Source of the DNA: SMAG-U1939 sp035763125
Lineage (GTDB): Bacteria; Chloroflexota; Ktedonobacteria; Ktedonobacterales; JADMIN01
Length of the DNA stretch: 15,559 nt
Assembly: GCA_035763125.1 (NCBI GenBank)
Contig: DASUBU010000103.1
Location: 1-15,559, forward strand
Direction: 5' to 3'
The translations under genes and the position numbers were made by a program. Numbering within the stretch: position 1 is the first letter of the stretch; each line of letters opens with the position of its first letter. Positions 7,128 to 13,975 of the stretch are shown in pieces. The notes beneath the pieces are model-generated. The model worked only from the letters and a program-made list of their open reading frames with translations. It was not told the DNA's origin and searched no databases.

Positions 7128-8054
7128 ATGACGCTCGCCAATGATCCCCGTGGGGCCGCGAGAATAGGCCCCTCCTCCACGCCCCTGCGCGTGCCCACCT
7201 CTCGCGACGCGGCGCACCGTCCGCGCGTCGTAGCCCTCGACCTTGACGGTACGCTGCTCGCCAGCGACGGGAGCGTTTCGGCGCGCAACTCCGCCGCCGT
7301 GCGCGCCTGTGCTGGGCGCGATATCCGCCCGGTGATCGCCAGCGCCCGCCCGCCACGCTCGGTTGCCGCCCTGCTGCCACCCGACTTCCCCGCCGTCACC
7401 TGGATCTGCTACAACGGCGCCGAGGTCTGGCATGCCGGACGCCGTGTCATTCATCGCGCCATCGCGCCGGAGCATGCCCATGCGCTGCTCGCGGCGATCG
7501 AGACACATGCCCCAGCCGCCACCATCTGTGCCGAATTCGATGACCGGCTCTATGCCAATCGTCCGCTGCGCCAACCCTGGGAGCACAGCGTGGTGGATCT
7601 GCGCGCCGCCATCACACAGCCGGTCTCAAAGATCCTCTTCGCCGCCGACGAGGTGCCGAACCTTGCCGCTCTGCGCGCCGCGTTGCCGGAGGAGTATAGC
7701 GTCTGCGTCACCGACCGCGGCTGCCTCGGCCACATCATGGCGCCGGGCGTCTCGAAGGCGCTGGCGCTGGCCGCGCTGCTGGACCGCGTCGGCCTCTCGC
7801 TGGCCGATGTGATCGCCTTTGGCGACGACCACAACGACCTGGAGCTGATCGCTGCGGCTGGCACCGGCGTCGCGATGGGCAATGCCATCGCGGACCTCAA
7901 AGCCGTAGCAACTCACGTCACCGCGACCAACGATCGAGACGGCGTCGCCGCCGTCCTCGAAGCCGTTCTCGCTGCGCTGCCAGCGGCAGACGGAGTGAGC
8001 GGCTCAGTCCTGAGCGCCAGGATCGGCGAGGGGCAAGGCGAACCAGAACGTTGA
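7128..8054 (+). CDS. Cof-type HAD-superfamily hydrolase
   Basis: A 308-aa cytosolic phosphatase of the haloacid dehalogenase superfamily, type IIB (Cof/YbiV/SupH-like). Motif I is ALDLDGTLL with nucleophile Asp38 and acid/base Asp40. Motif II is the IASARPP stretch (Ser72 where Thr is commoner). Motif III is Lys210 in GVSKALAL. Motif IV is GDDHND (232-237), followed by the typical AGTGVAMGNA. The cap domain lies between motifs II and III. The family dephosphorylates sugar phosphates, pyridoxal phosphate or flavin nucleotides; the substrate is not deducible. The ATG at 7128 is preferred because the upstream frame (open to 6894, with another ATG at 7056) lacks a Shine-Dalgarno and family-like sequence; the GAGAG before 7128 is itself weak. 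The conserved fold ends near residue 284. The remaining tail is unlike the family, and its last 16 codons are antisense to the convergent histidine kinase, suggesting an extension past a lost stop codon. Confidence 0.88.
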   Translation: MTLANDPRGAARIGPSSTPLRVPTSRDAAHRPRVVALDLDGTLLASDGSVSARNSAAVRACAGRDIRPVIASARPPRSVAALLPPDFPAVTWICYNGAEVWHAGRRVIHRAIAPEHAHALLAAIETHAPAATICAEFDDRLYANRPLRQPWEHSVVDLRAAITQPVSKILFAADEVPNLAALRAALPEEYSVCVTDRGCLGHIMAPGVSKALALAALLDRVGLSLADVIAFGDDHNDLELIAAAGTGVAMGNAIADLKAVATHVTATNDRDGVAAVLEAVLAALPAADGVSGSVLSARIGEGQGEPER

Positions 8055-10424
8055 GCCTCTGCTGGGTGCGCTGACGACTCCGGTCTCACCTTCATGGCGC
8101 TCGACGATCTCGTGCGTGATGTAGAGACCTAGGCCGAGGCCGACGCCCGAGCCAGATTGGACCTCGACGCCCGGCACACGGTGGAAGCGATTCCAGACGT
8201 AGGCCTGCTCGTCGGGCGGGATGCCAGGGCCGCGGTCGCGCACGCGCACCTGGGCCATGTTGCCCTGGACACGCACCTGGACGGTAACCGAGGCATTAGA
8301 CGGCGAGTACTTCAGGGCGTTTGTCAGCAGGTTGGTGACTGCCTGGCCGATGCGATCGGGATCGGCAAGCACGCGCACCTCCGCGCCTGGCAGCCGGAGT
8401 AGCACAGTCCGCCCTGGATGGTGCAGCCGCTGCTCCTCCACGACCTCCGCAACAAGCTGGCGCAGATCGAGCGGCTGGCGCTCCAACTCCAGCCGGCCGG
8501 ACTGGATACGAGACACGTCGAGCAGATCGTCCACCAGGCGGCCCTGGCGGTGGGCCGCGGCACTAATGCGATCTATCAGCTTCTCGAGTGGAGCGATCAG
8601 CGGCTCCAGGCTCTCGGCACCCGGAGCGTCGAGCGCGCGGATGGCGGCGGCAAGCGACTGGAGGCGGCGCGCGGCAAGCTGGCTGCTCGCCACGGCGGTG
8701 GTGAGGGGCGTCTTGAGCTCGTGGCCGGCGACGCCAATGAAGCTGTCCATCGTGGCCTGGGCTTCATGCAACGCCAGCACGTGCGCCTCGGACCGGGCAC
8801 GCTCACGCAAGAGCCGATCGCGCTCCAGCACCACCGCGGCTAGCTGCGCGACCGCCCCCGCCAGGGCGATCTCATCCGCGGTCAAGATGTGTCGCGGGCC
8901 CCCGAAATCCAGGGTGAGGATACCGACGAGCGTGCCGCCAGCCTGCATCGGAGCGACCAGCACGGCGGTGATGCCGTAGGGGTTGGGGCGCTCGTTGTAC
9001 GGCGGCTTCGTCATGTCGAGCACGAAAGCCTCTCCGGCGCGGATGCGGGCCAGCACGTCGGCGTCTGTGCTATCGCTCAGGCGTGCGCCTTGCGCTTCGC
9101 GCTGGCGTTGCTCGGACCACCATTGCCTCTCCTGCTCTGGTGAGAGGCCGACCACGGCAATCGCGTGTATCCGCTCGCTTTCGGGCTCAACCGACACGAT
9201 GCCGACGCGCGTGCAGCCCACAACGTCGCTAGTAAGCACGGCGAGCTGGTGCGCAATGCGGTGCTCCACTCCTGCCGGCTGCTCCGCATCCTCCGCGCCG
9301 AGCGTCTGCGGAGACTCGCCAGCAGCCGGCAGTCCCGCGGGCAGCGTGACCAGCGTTTGGGCCATCTGGAGCAGCGCGTCGAGAGATTCGCGGGTGCGGC
9401 GCTCCAGCTGGCGGCGCTCGGTCACGTCACGGCAGATGCTGACGCTGGCAACGACCGCGCCGTTCTCATCGCGAATGGGAGCGCCGGTGATGCTCAGCTC
9501 GACGAGCCTACCGTCGGCACGACGCACAGTGACGTCAACAGCGTCACGGCCAGTGAGCACCTGGCCGCGCAAGATGCGCTGGGTCGGCCACAAGTCTACT
9601 GGAAGAGGACGGCCCGTCGCATCGAGCGTCGCGGTCGCGAGGGGACGCTCCTCCAGTGGGCGCGCGTAGAAGTCGTCGGACTCGGCCAACCCCAACAGAT
9701 CGTGGGCGGCGGCATTCATCTGGACGACACGGCCCTCGCGGTCCATCACGAAGACAGCGTCGGTCATGGCCGCGAAGATGGCATCGAGCTGACGCGAGCG
9801 AGCCTCGGCTTCGTGGCGGGCGTTCTGGGCGATCCGGAAGAGGCGAGCGTGGTCCACAGCCAGCGCGAGACGATCGGCGATGGCCTGCACGAATGGCACG
9901 TCAGCCTCATTGAAGTGGTTGGGCCGCACGCTGTCAACATGCAGGGCGCCGATGGCGTGGCCATGGAGCATGATCGGGACGCCAATCAGCGAGCGAAGGT
10001 GCTCGCGCAGGAACGGATTGGAGACCGGCACGGCGGTGAGGTCGTCAACGAGGAGCGGCGCTTGCGTGGCAAAGATGGTACCCGCGACGCCCTCGCCAAT
10101 CGGGACGCGCACCTGCTCGGACACCGCTTCTTCAGGCCCCTCTACCGTGTAGATCGTCAAGTACGGGAGATGATCGGGGGCGAGCAGGATGGCGGCGTTG
10201 TCTGCGCCCATGATCTCGCGCAGCCGGCCCAGGAGGTGGCGCATGAGGTCTGGCTCCGCAAGATGCTCCAGCGCGGTGCGTGAAAGCTCATCGAGCGCCA
10301 GGGCGCGGTCGGCGGGCAGCGTGAGCGGCGTGAAGATTGACGACTGGGCGGCAAGCGGCTGTGGATGCGAGGGATGTGAATGATGAGGGGAATGGAACTC
10401 GTTACCGCTATCTCTGGAATGCAC
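8004..10424 (-). CDS. Soluble sensor histidine kinase, GAF-PAS-GAF-HisKA-HATPase
   Basis: An 806-aa two-component sensor kinase with no transmembrane segments. GAF1 is about 48-195 (PIGEGVAG and LIGVPIML typical). PAS is about 212-340, ending in the C-terminal motif SICRDVTERRQLERR. A second GAF is about 385-535. The HisKA H-box is FIGVAGHELKTPLTT with phospho-acceptor His568. The ATPase N-box is VTNLLTNALKYSP (Asn698/Asn702), G1 is DRGPGIP from Asp730, and G2 is GVGLGLGLYI near 760-769. It should autophosphorylate and pass phosphate to a response regulator encoded elsewhere; none is adjacent, so it is an orphan. I choose the GTG start at 10424: AGAAGG lies 8 nt upstream and a sigma-70-like promoter sits at 10502-10530. 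The frame stays open to a TTG at 10673, but that extra 83 codons is Cys-rich, unlike any domain, and lies across the promoter. The 3' end overlaps the HAD gene by 51 bp, tail to tail. Confidence 0.93.
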   Translation of the reverse strand: MHSRDSGNEFHSPHHSHPSHPQPLAAQSSIFTPLTLPADRALALDELSRTALEHLAEPDLMRHLLGRLREIMGADNAAILLAPDHLPYLTIYTVEGPEEAVSEQVRVPIGEGVAGTIFATQAPLLVDDLTAVPVSNPFLREHLRSLIGVPIMLHGHAIGALHVDSVRPNHFNEADVPFVQAIADRLALAVDHARLFRIAQNARHEAEARSRQLDAIFAAMTDAVFVMDREGRVVQMNAAAHDLLGLAESDDFYARPLEERPLATATLDATGRPLPVDLWPTQRILRGQVLTGRDAVDVTVRRADGRLVELSITGAPIRDENGAVVASVSICRDVTERRQLERRTRESLDALLQMAQTLVTLPAGLPAAGESPQTLGAEDAEQPAGVEHRIAHQLAVLTSDVVGCTRVGIVSVEPESERIHAIAVVGLSPEQERQWWSEQRQREAQGARLSDSTDADVLARIRAGEAFVLDMTKPPYNERPNPYGITAVLVAPMQAGGTLVGILTLDFGGPRHILTADEIALAGAVAQLAAVVLERDRLLRERARSEAHVLALHEAQATMDSFIGVAGHELKTPLTTAVASSQLAARRLQSLAAAIRALDAPGAESLEPLIAPLEKLIDRISAAAHRQGRLVDDLLDVSRIQSGRLELERQPLDLRQLVAEVVEEQRLHHPGRTVLLRLPGAEVRVLADPDRIGQAVTNLLTNALKYSPSNASVTVQVRVQGNMAQVRVRDRGPGIPPDEQAYVWNRFHRVPGVEVQSGSGVGLGLGLYITHEIVERHEGETGVVSAPSRGSTFWFALPLADPGAQD

Positions 10425-10501
10425 AGGCGCGACCTTCTGAACGGCGCAACGTTGGGGTGGGCAGCACAGCGGGCAGGCGCTCCCTACAACTGCGCTCTTG
10501 C

Positions 10502-10530
10502 AGCATATCGCGTGCCGACTGCCATGGCAA
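10502..10530 (-). promoter_or_regulatory. Sigma-70-like promoter of the histidine kinase
   Basis: On the minus strand TTGCCA (10525-10530) is followed after exactly 17 nt by TATGCT (10502-10507), roughly 78 bp upstream of the GTG start. The -35 overlaps a perfect 10-bp palindrome TGCCATGGCA (10520-10529). Its position supports the GTG over upstream starts. Confidence 0.55.
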
Positions 10531-10724
10531 GCAACGCCGATCATCGCCCCAGGGCCATTCACTGGTCGCCGGGCGCGCGAGAGGCCGGCGCGGGCGGGCG
10601 GGCGATAGCTGCCCTGTCCCCAGTGGGGAGGCCCCTGGGCCGCACCGGCCCCTTCCGCGGTCTGGGAGCACAAAGTGGATCATCGCATCATCCTGACCAT
10701 CGCGCACGCCATGCTGGACGGCCA

Positions 10725-10733
10725 TGCTACGAT
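10725..10733 (+). promoter_or_regulatory. Extended -10 for the APC permease
   Basis: TGCTACGAT (TG-N-TACGAT) lies 67 bp before the permease ATG. No -35 is evident. It overlaps the second copy of a GCCATGCT direct repeat (10708-10715, 10721-10728; 13-bp period), which could be a regulator site. Confidence 0.45.
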
Positions 10734-10799
10734 GCCTCTCGATAGGACCTGCGCCGCGCCTGAACGCCACGATCAACCTCTGATAGGAGCGCCCCCGCT

Positions 10800-12290
10800 A
10801 TGAGCGCCGCCCCCGCCTCCGCGCCCACTACCGCCAGTCACCTGCGCCGTGTGCTGCCCTTCCGCACCGTCATCTCCACCAGCACTGGGCTTGCCTATGC
10901 CGCCATCTCGCTGCTCTCGTGCGTGCAGATCGCCGCCTTCCTGGCTGGCGACTCCGCCTGGATCGCGCTGTTGATCGCGGGAGCGCTGGCGCTGCTCGCC
11001 GCGCTGTGCTTCTCGGAGCTCAACGCGCTCTATCCCACCGCCGCCGCCATCCGCCAGTACATCACGGCCGCCTTCAACGAAGGCACCTCGCTCACCGTCA
11101 CCTTCGGCTACGTGCTGACCGTCGTCGCCGTGATCGCCGCCGATAGCTACGTCGTCGGCCGCGCCATCAGCTTCGTCTTCCCCGATACGCCTGTCCTGCT
11201 GTGGATCTTTCTGATCCTGGGCCTGGCCGCCGCGGCCAACCTGCTCGGTATTAAGATCGCCGGCATCCTGCAAGACTTTACGACTTTCGCGCTGCTGATC
11301 TCGCTGGCCGCCATCTCGATCATCGCGCTCGCCCATGGCGGCTTCCAGCTCCACACGCCGTTCGCCGCGCTCCACCAGCCGGGCAACCTCTTCAACGCGG
11401 TGGCGGTCGGCGTGTTCACCTTCTCGGCCTTCGAGTGGGTGACGCCGCTCTCCGAGGAGATCAACGACACCACGCAGATTCCGCGCGGCATGTTCATCTC
11501 GCTGGGGCTGCTCTTCGTCTCGTACGCGCTCTTCACCGTCGCCGCGACCAACCTGCTCGGCATCAACACACTCTGCACCCACATCGGCGCAGACGATCAG
11601 CTCTGCTCCGCCGTCCCGCAGATGCTGCTTGGCCAGCGCGCACTCGGCCAGCTCGGCGTGCTCTGGATGCTGGCCGCGACGCTCTTCACCGGCGTGATGA
11701 CGTTTAACGGTGGATTCGCCACTGCTTCGCGCTTCCTCTATGCCGCCGCGCGCGAGGCCACGCTGCCGCCGATCTTCGCGAGCCTCAGCGACCGGTTGGT
11801 GCCCTGGTTCACGGTGATCGCGCTGGCGGCAAGCTCCGCGGCGGTGGCTGTGCTGGTGGCCTACTCCAATGCCTACTACACGCTGATCCTGGTCGGCGCC
11901 GTGCTCGAAGGGCTGATCTACACCGTCGCCGGGCTCTGTGTGATTCGCCTGCGCCGGCGCCAGCCCGATGCCGCGCGCTCGTTCCGCATCCCCCTGGGCT
12001 GGACGGTGCCAATTGTCGCCATCGTCATTTTCGGCGCGCTGGCCATCTCCGCCGCGCTGGGTGTGTCGCCCTCCGGCGCGATCTATCCGCTGCCGTTGGG
12101 CGTGACGCTGGTGATCTTCGTGCTGGCCTTCCTCTACGTGCGCCTGGCTGTGCCGAGCCTGAAGACCGCCGCCGAGGCGAAGCGCCGTGCCCGCCCCTCG
12201 CGCCGCCCGCCGCGCCCGACCGCAGCCGCCGCAGCCGCCGCAGCCGCCGATGTCACGCCGACCAGCACCACTGACAGCCAGTCGTCGTGA
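10800..12290 (+). CDS. APC-superfamily amino acid/polyamine permease
   Basis: A 496-aa membrane transporter. About 12 hydrophobic segments run from residue 23 to about 458. The first helix region reads VISTSTGLAYAA, equivalent to the glycine-rich TM1 motif of amino acid/polyamine/organocation transporters. FSELNALYPTAAAIRQYI (71-88) matches the family's E-L-x-x-x-Y-P-x-x-x-x-x-Y segment after TM2. SAFEWVTPLSEE marks the TM6/7 region. Amino acid or amine uptake is the family expectation; the substrate cannot be assigned. The ATG has AGGAG 10 nt upstream. The C-terminal tail after the last helix (about 460-496) is Arg/Pro-rich and then nine Ala residues encoded by a perfect 9-bp triplication, so it is probably disordered and variable. 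The gene is divergent from the histidine kinase and ends 19 bp from the convergent DUF427 gene. A long open frame on its opposite strand is a GC-bias shadow. Confidence 0.92.
   Translation: MSAAPASAPTTASHLRRVLPFRTVISTSTGLAYAAISLLSCVQIAAFLAGDSAWIALLIAGALALLAALCFSELNALYPTAAAIRQYITAAFNEGTSLTVTFGYVLTVVAVIAADSYVVGRAISFVFPDTPVLLWIFLILGLAAAANLLGIKIAGILQDFTTFALLISLAAISIIALAHGGFQLHTPFAALHQPGNLFNAVAVGVFTFSAFEWVTPLSEEINDTTQIPRGMFISLGLLFVSYALFTVAATNLLGINTLCTHIGADDQLCSAVPQMLLGQRALGQLGVLWMLAATLFTGVMTFNGGFATASRFLYAAAREATLPPIFASLSDRLVPWFTVIALAASSAAVAVLVAYSNAYYTLILVGAVLEGLIYTVAGLCVIRLRRRQPDAARSFRIPLGWTVPIVAIVIFGALAISAALGVSPSGAIYPLPLGVTLVIFVLAFLYVRLAVPSLKTAAEAKRRARPSRRPPRPTAAAAAAAAADVTPTSTTDSQSS
12222..12248 (+). 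repeat. 9-bp tandem repeat (GCAGCCGCC x3) in permease tail
   Basis: Three perfect copies of GCAGCCGCC encode nine consecutive alanines near the permease C-terminus. The unit length keeps the frame, so slippage would only change the Ala-run length. Confidence 0.8.
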
Positions 12291-12309
12291 CAATTCGCAT
12301 GCACGCGCG

Positions 12310-13125
12310 CTACGACGACCAGGGCGTCCGCGGCCGCTCCACGGTCTGCCCATCCACCTCGATCGCGTCAACCCGCTCCTGAAAGAAGGCGATCAGGCCG
12401 GAGATCGGAGCGACCAGCGAGAGCGGCTCTCGGTAGTACCAGGCGACATCGGGGTAGAGCCGCTCGCCGATGCGTGCCGACCAATAGGACGCCATGCCCT
12501 TGTACGCGCACTGGCTCTGCGTGTTGCTCGGCTCCAGCACGTCCATGCGCACGTCTTCGAGCGGGATGTAGTAGCGCACCGGCAGGCCAGTCTCGAAGAG
12601 CAGTGTTGGCTGGCGCGTCTCTGCCAGCGTCGTCCCCGCCAGCACGATGCGCACGTGGCGTGAGCCGCGGCGCGTATCAATCAGCTTGTAAGGATCGCGC
12701 GCGTGGGCGTATGCGCGCTCGTCCTCCTCGTACCATTCGTCCATGGCGTTCCAGTAGAAGGCCACATAGCCCCGCAGATCAGGGCCGCCTGCGGGCGGAG
12801 GCGCTTCGTAGCTCCACGCGGCATTCTCGGCGGTGCGCTCGCCCAGACGCACATGATAGTAGGTTGCCATGCCCTTGAGCTCAGAGACTGTGGAATGCTC
12901 CGAGGGCGTCAGCGCGCCGGCCAGCACGTCGGACCAGGGAAAATAGTAGACGGGCAGCCTGCCAACTTCGCGCAGCAGCAAGACGTGCGTGCTGTCGGCA
13001 ATGGTTGCCCCGCCGAAGTCGGCTCGCACGCGACGCGGGCTTGGCTCGAGATGAAAGCGTTGCGTCCGCGTGGGCACGATCAGCGTGTCGTACCCCATGT
13101 CAATGTCTTCGATGTGGCGCGGCAT
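12310..13125 (-). CDS. Tandem DUF427 (NTP_transf_9) domain protein
   Basis: A 271-aa predicted soluble protein made of two copies of the DUF427 beta-fold. Repeat 1 is about 31-125, repeat 2 about 155-250. Matching landmarks are: LPVYYFPWSDV with LPVRYYIPLEDV; LKGMATYYHVRLGER with YKGMASYWSARIGER; AAWSYEAP with VAWYYREP; and GYVAFYWNAMDEW with GLIAFFQERVDAI. DUF427 is widespread in bacteria and fungi and its biochemical role is not established; the old nucleotidyltransferase-like name should not be read as an activity. I start at the ATG at 13125 because GAGGGG lies about 8 nt upstream. The frame extends 55 codons further, but that stretch is Cys/Arg-rich and not domain-like. The gene is divergent from the thioesterase gene and convergent with the permease, with only 19 bp between stops. 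No signal peptide or membrane segment is present. Confidence 0.9.
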   Translation of the reverse strand: MPRHIEDIDMGYDTLIVPTRTQRFHLEPSPRRVRADFGGATIADSTHVLLLREVGRLPVYYFPWSDVLAGALTPSEHSTVSELKGMATYYHVRLGERTAENAAWSYEAPPPAGGPDLRGYVAFYWNAMDEWYEEDERAYAHARDPYKLIDTRRGSRHVRIVLAGTTLAETRQPTLLFETGLPVRYYIPLEDVRMDVLEPSNTQSQCAYKGMASYWSARIGERLYPDVAWYYREPLSLVAPISGLIAFFQERVDAIEVDGQTVERPRTPWSS

Positions 13126-13168
13126 GATCGTTCCCCTCTGGTAGCACCCGTAACTTTGGCCGACCGTC

Positions 13169-13190
13169 CATCGGGCATGGCATCGGGCAT
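13169..13190 (+). repeat. Tandem CATCGGGCAT repeat upstream of the DUF427 gene
   Basis: CATCGGGCAT occurs at 13169-13178 and 13181-13190, a 12-bp period, 44-65 bp upstream of the DUF427 ATG. It is a possible regulator binding site in the divergent DUF427/thioesterase intergenic region. Confidence 0.4.
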
Positions 13191-13291
13191 ACCTGGCGTT
13201 GTGAGCAGAGTATTGCACAGGCACGCTTCCCAACGGCAAGCAAAAGCAGCGGCGAGACGGTCCCGTGACGCAGCGCCCGGTTGCCGCCATA

Positions 13292-13300
13292 CGCTATGAT
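13292..13300 (+). promoter_or_regulatory. -10-like box upstream of the thioesterase
   Basis: CGCTATGAT contains TATGAT (five of six to TATAAT), about 110 bp before the thioesterase ATG. A TTGCCG at 13281 is too close to be its -35 and no other -35 is visible. A TTGACG at 13340-13345 lies nearer the gene but lacks a good -10 17 bp on. Confidence 0.3.
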
Positions 13301-13409
13301 GGGTCTCGGTCTGTGTGTGCCACGGTGCCCGCTCTGCTGTTGACGATGATCGCGGCGCAGGTGTTGCGCCTTTGGCTGCCATCAGCCAGCCCGACGAGGA
13401 TTCTTTGCT

Positions 13410-13841
13410 ATGCCCAGCGCCACCATTCGCGTCCGTGTTCCCTTTGTGGACGTGGATAGCAGCGGCCGCATCCACTTCACCGCAATGTTCCGCTACTTCG
13501 AGGTCGCCGAGCACGCGCTGATGCGCGCCATCAGCCTGCCCTACGCCTCCACCCTGCACGGTATCGCCTTCCCTCGCGTCCACCTCGACGCCGACTTCCG
13601 CGCCGCCGTGCTCTTTGACATGGAGCTGGACGTGACGGCCGAGGTCGAGCGCATTGGCACTACCTCCTGGACCGATCACTTCATCGTCCGCCGGGCGCCG
13701 GACGACGACGAGGTGCTCCCTGGCGCGGCGCCTGGCGAGCTGGTTGCGGAGGGTCGCATGTCCATCGTCGCGATGGACCCCGAAACGCAGCGGCCCATCC
13801 CGCTGCCGGTGGAGCTGCGACGCGCGCTGAGCGGGGACTGA
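13410..13841 (+). CDS. Acyl-CoA thioesterase, 4HBT hotdog-fold family
   Basis: A 143-aa cytosolic hotdog-fold protein of the YbgC/4-hydroxybenzoyl-CoA thioesterase family, at the usual length. The N-terminal strand and active-site loop RVPFVDVDSSGRIHFTAMF (9-27) align with the family pattern R-x-x-x-x-D-x-D-x-x-G-x-(V/I)-(H/Y)-x-x-x-(Y/F). Asp16 is the expected catalytic Asp and His22 takes the neighbouring position; RYFEVAEHALM begins the central helix. These enzymes hydrolyse acyl-CoA thioesters; the acyl substrate is unknown. A GAGGA Shine-Dalgarno lies 9 nt before the ATG. It is followed in the same direction by the glycosyltransferase after 134 bp that contains a strong promoter, so the two are probably separately transcribed. 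Confidence 0.9.
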   Translation: MPSATIRVRVPFVDVDSSGRIHFTAMFRYFEVAEHALMRAISLPYASTLHGIAFPRVHLDADFRAAVLFDMELDVTAEVERIGTTSWTDHFIVRRAPDDDEVLPGAAPGELVAEGRMSIVAMDPETQRPIPLPVELRRALSGD

Positions 13842-13881
13842 AACGTCGGGAACGGCGCGAGAGAAGCCGCCCGCTGGCCCG

Positions 13882-13912
13882 CGTGTTGACAGAATGCGGC
13901 GTCCGTGTTGAC
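13882..13912 (+). repeat. Direct repeat CGTGTTGAC x2 (duplicated -35 segment)
   Basis: CGTGTTGAC is present at 13882-13890 and 13904-13912, 22 bp apart. Each copy contains a TTGAC -35 core, but only the second is correctly spaced from the -10 box. Confidence 0.6.
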
Positions 13913-13936
13913 CCACCCACCAGTGGGTGCTACGAT
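13908..13936 (+). promoter_or_regulatory. Promoter of the GT39 gene with an operator palindrome in its spacer
   Basis: TTGACC (13908-13913), 17 nt, then TACGAT (13931-13936), the latter preceded by TG-N as an extended -10. The spacer is filled by a perfect inverted repeat CACCCAC-CA-GTGGGTG (13914-13929). An operator between the -35 and -10 is the classic position for repression by a dimeric regulator. The predicted start of transcription is near 13943, leaving a leader of about 33 nt with an AGGGGG ribosome site 6 nt before the ATG at 13976. Confidence 0.7.
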
Positions 13937-13975
13937 TGCCCGGCAGAGAGGGCAGAGCATCCCAGGGGGTTCTGG

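Larger units (their letters stand above)
10425..10799. other. Divergent intergenic region between histidine kinase and permease
   Basis: This 375-bp stretch holds the start-proximal promoter of the kinase (minus), an extended -10 for the permease (plus), a repeat GCCATGCT at 10708-10715 and 10721-10728, and a small inverted repeat TCCCCA-G-TGGGGA at 10617-10629. No small ORF with a convincing ribosome site or RNA gene is seen. Confidence 0.6.

Noticed and set aside
10617..10629. Inverted repeat TCCCCA-G-TGGGGA sharing CCAGTGGG with the glycosyltransferase operator
   Set aside because: The arms are short, the centre differs from the 13914-13929 palindrome and it lies about 100 bp from the permease -10. 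An 8-mer match in GC-rich DNA is weak evidence of a shared regulator.
12222..12248. 9-bp triplicate considered as a CRISPR or regulatory array
   Set aside because: It is a coding Ala-run microsatellite in frame in the permease tail, without spacers.
10773..12371. 532-codon open frame on the minus strand, opposite the APC permease
   Set aside because: Its translation is extremely rich in Arg, Gly, Asp, Glu and Gln with no domain, and it mirrors the codon bias of the clearly real permease. It is a GC-rich antisense shadow.
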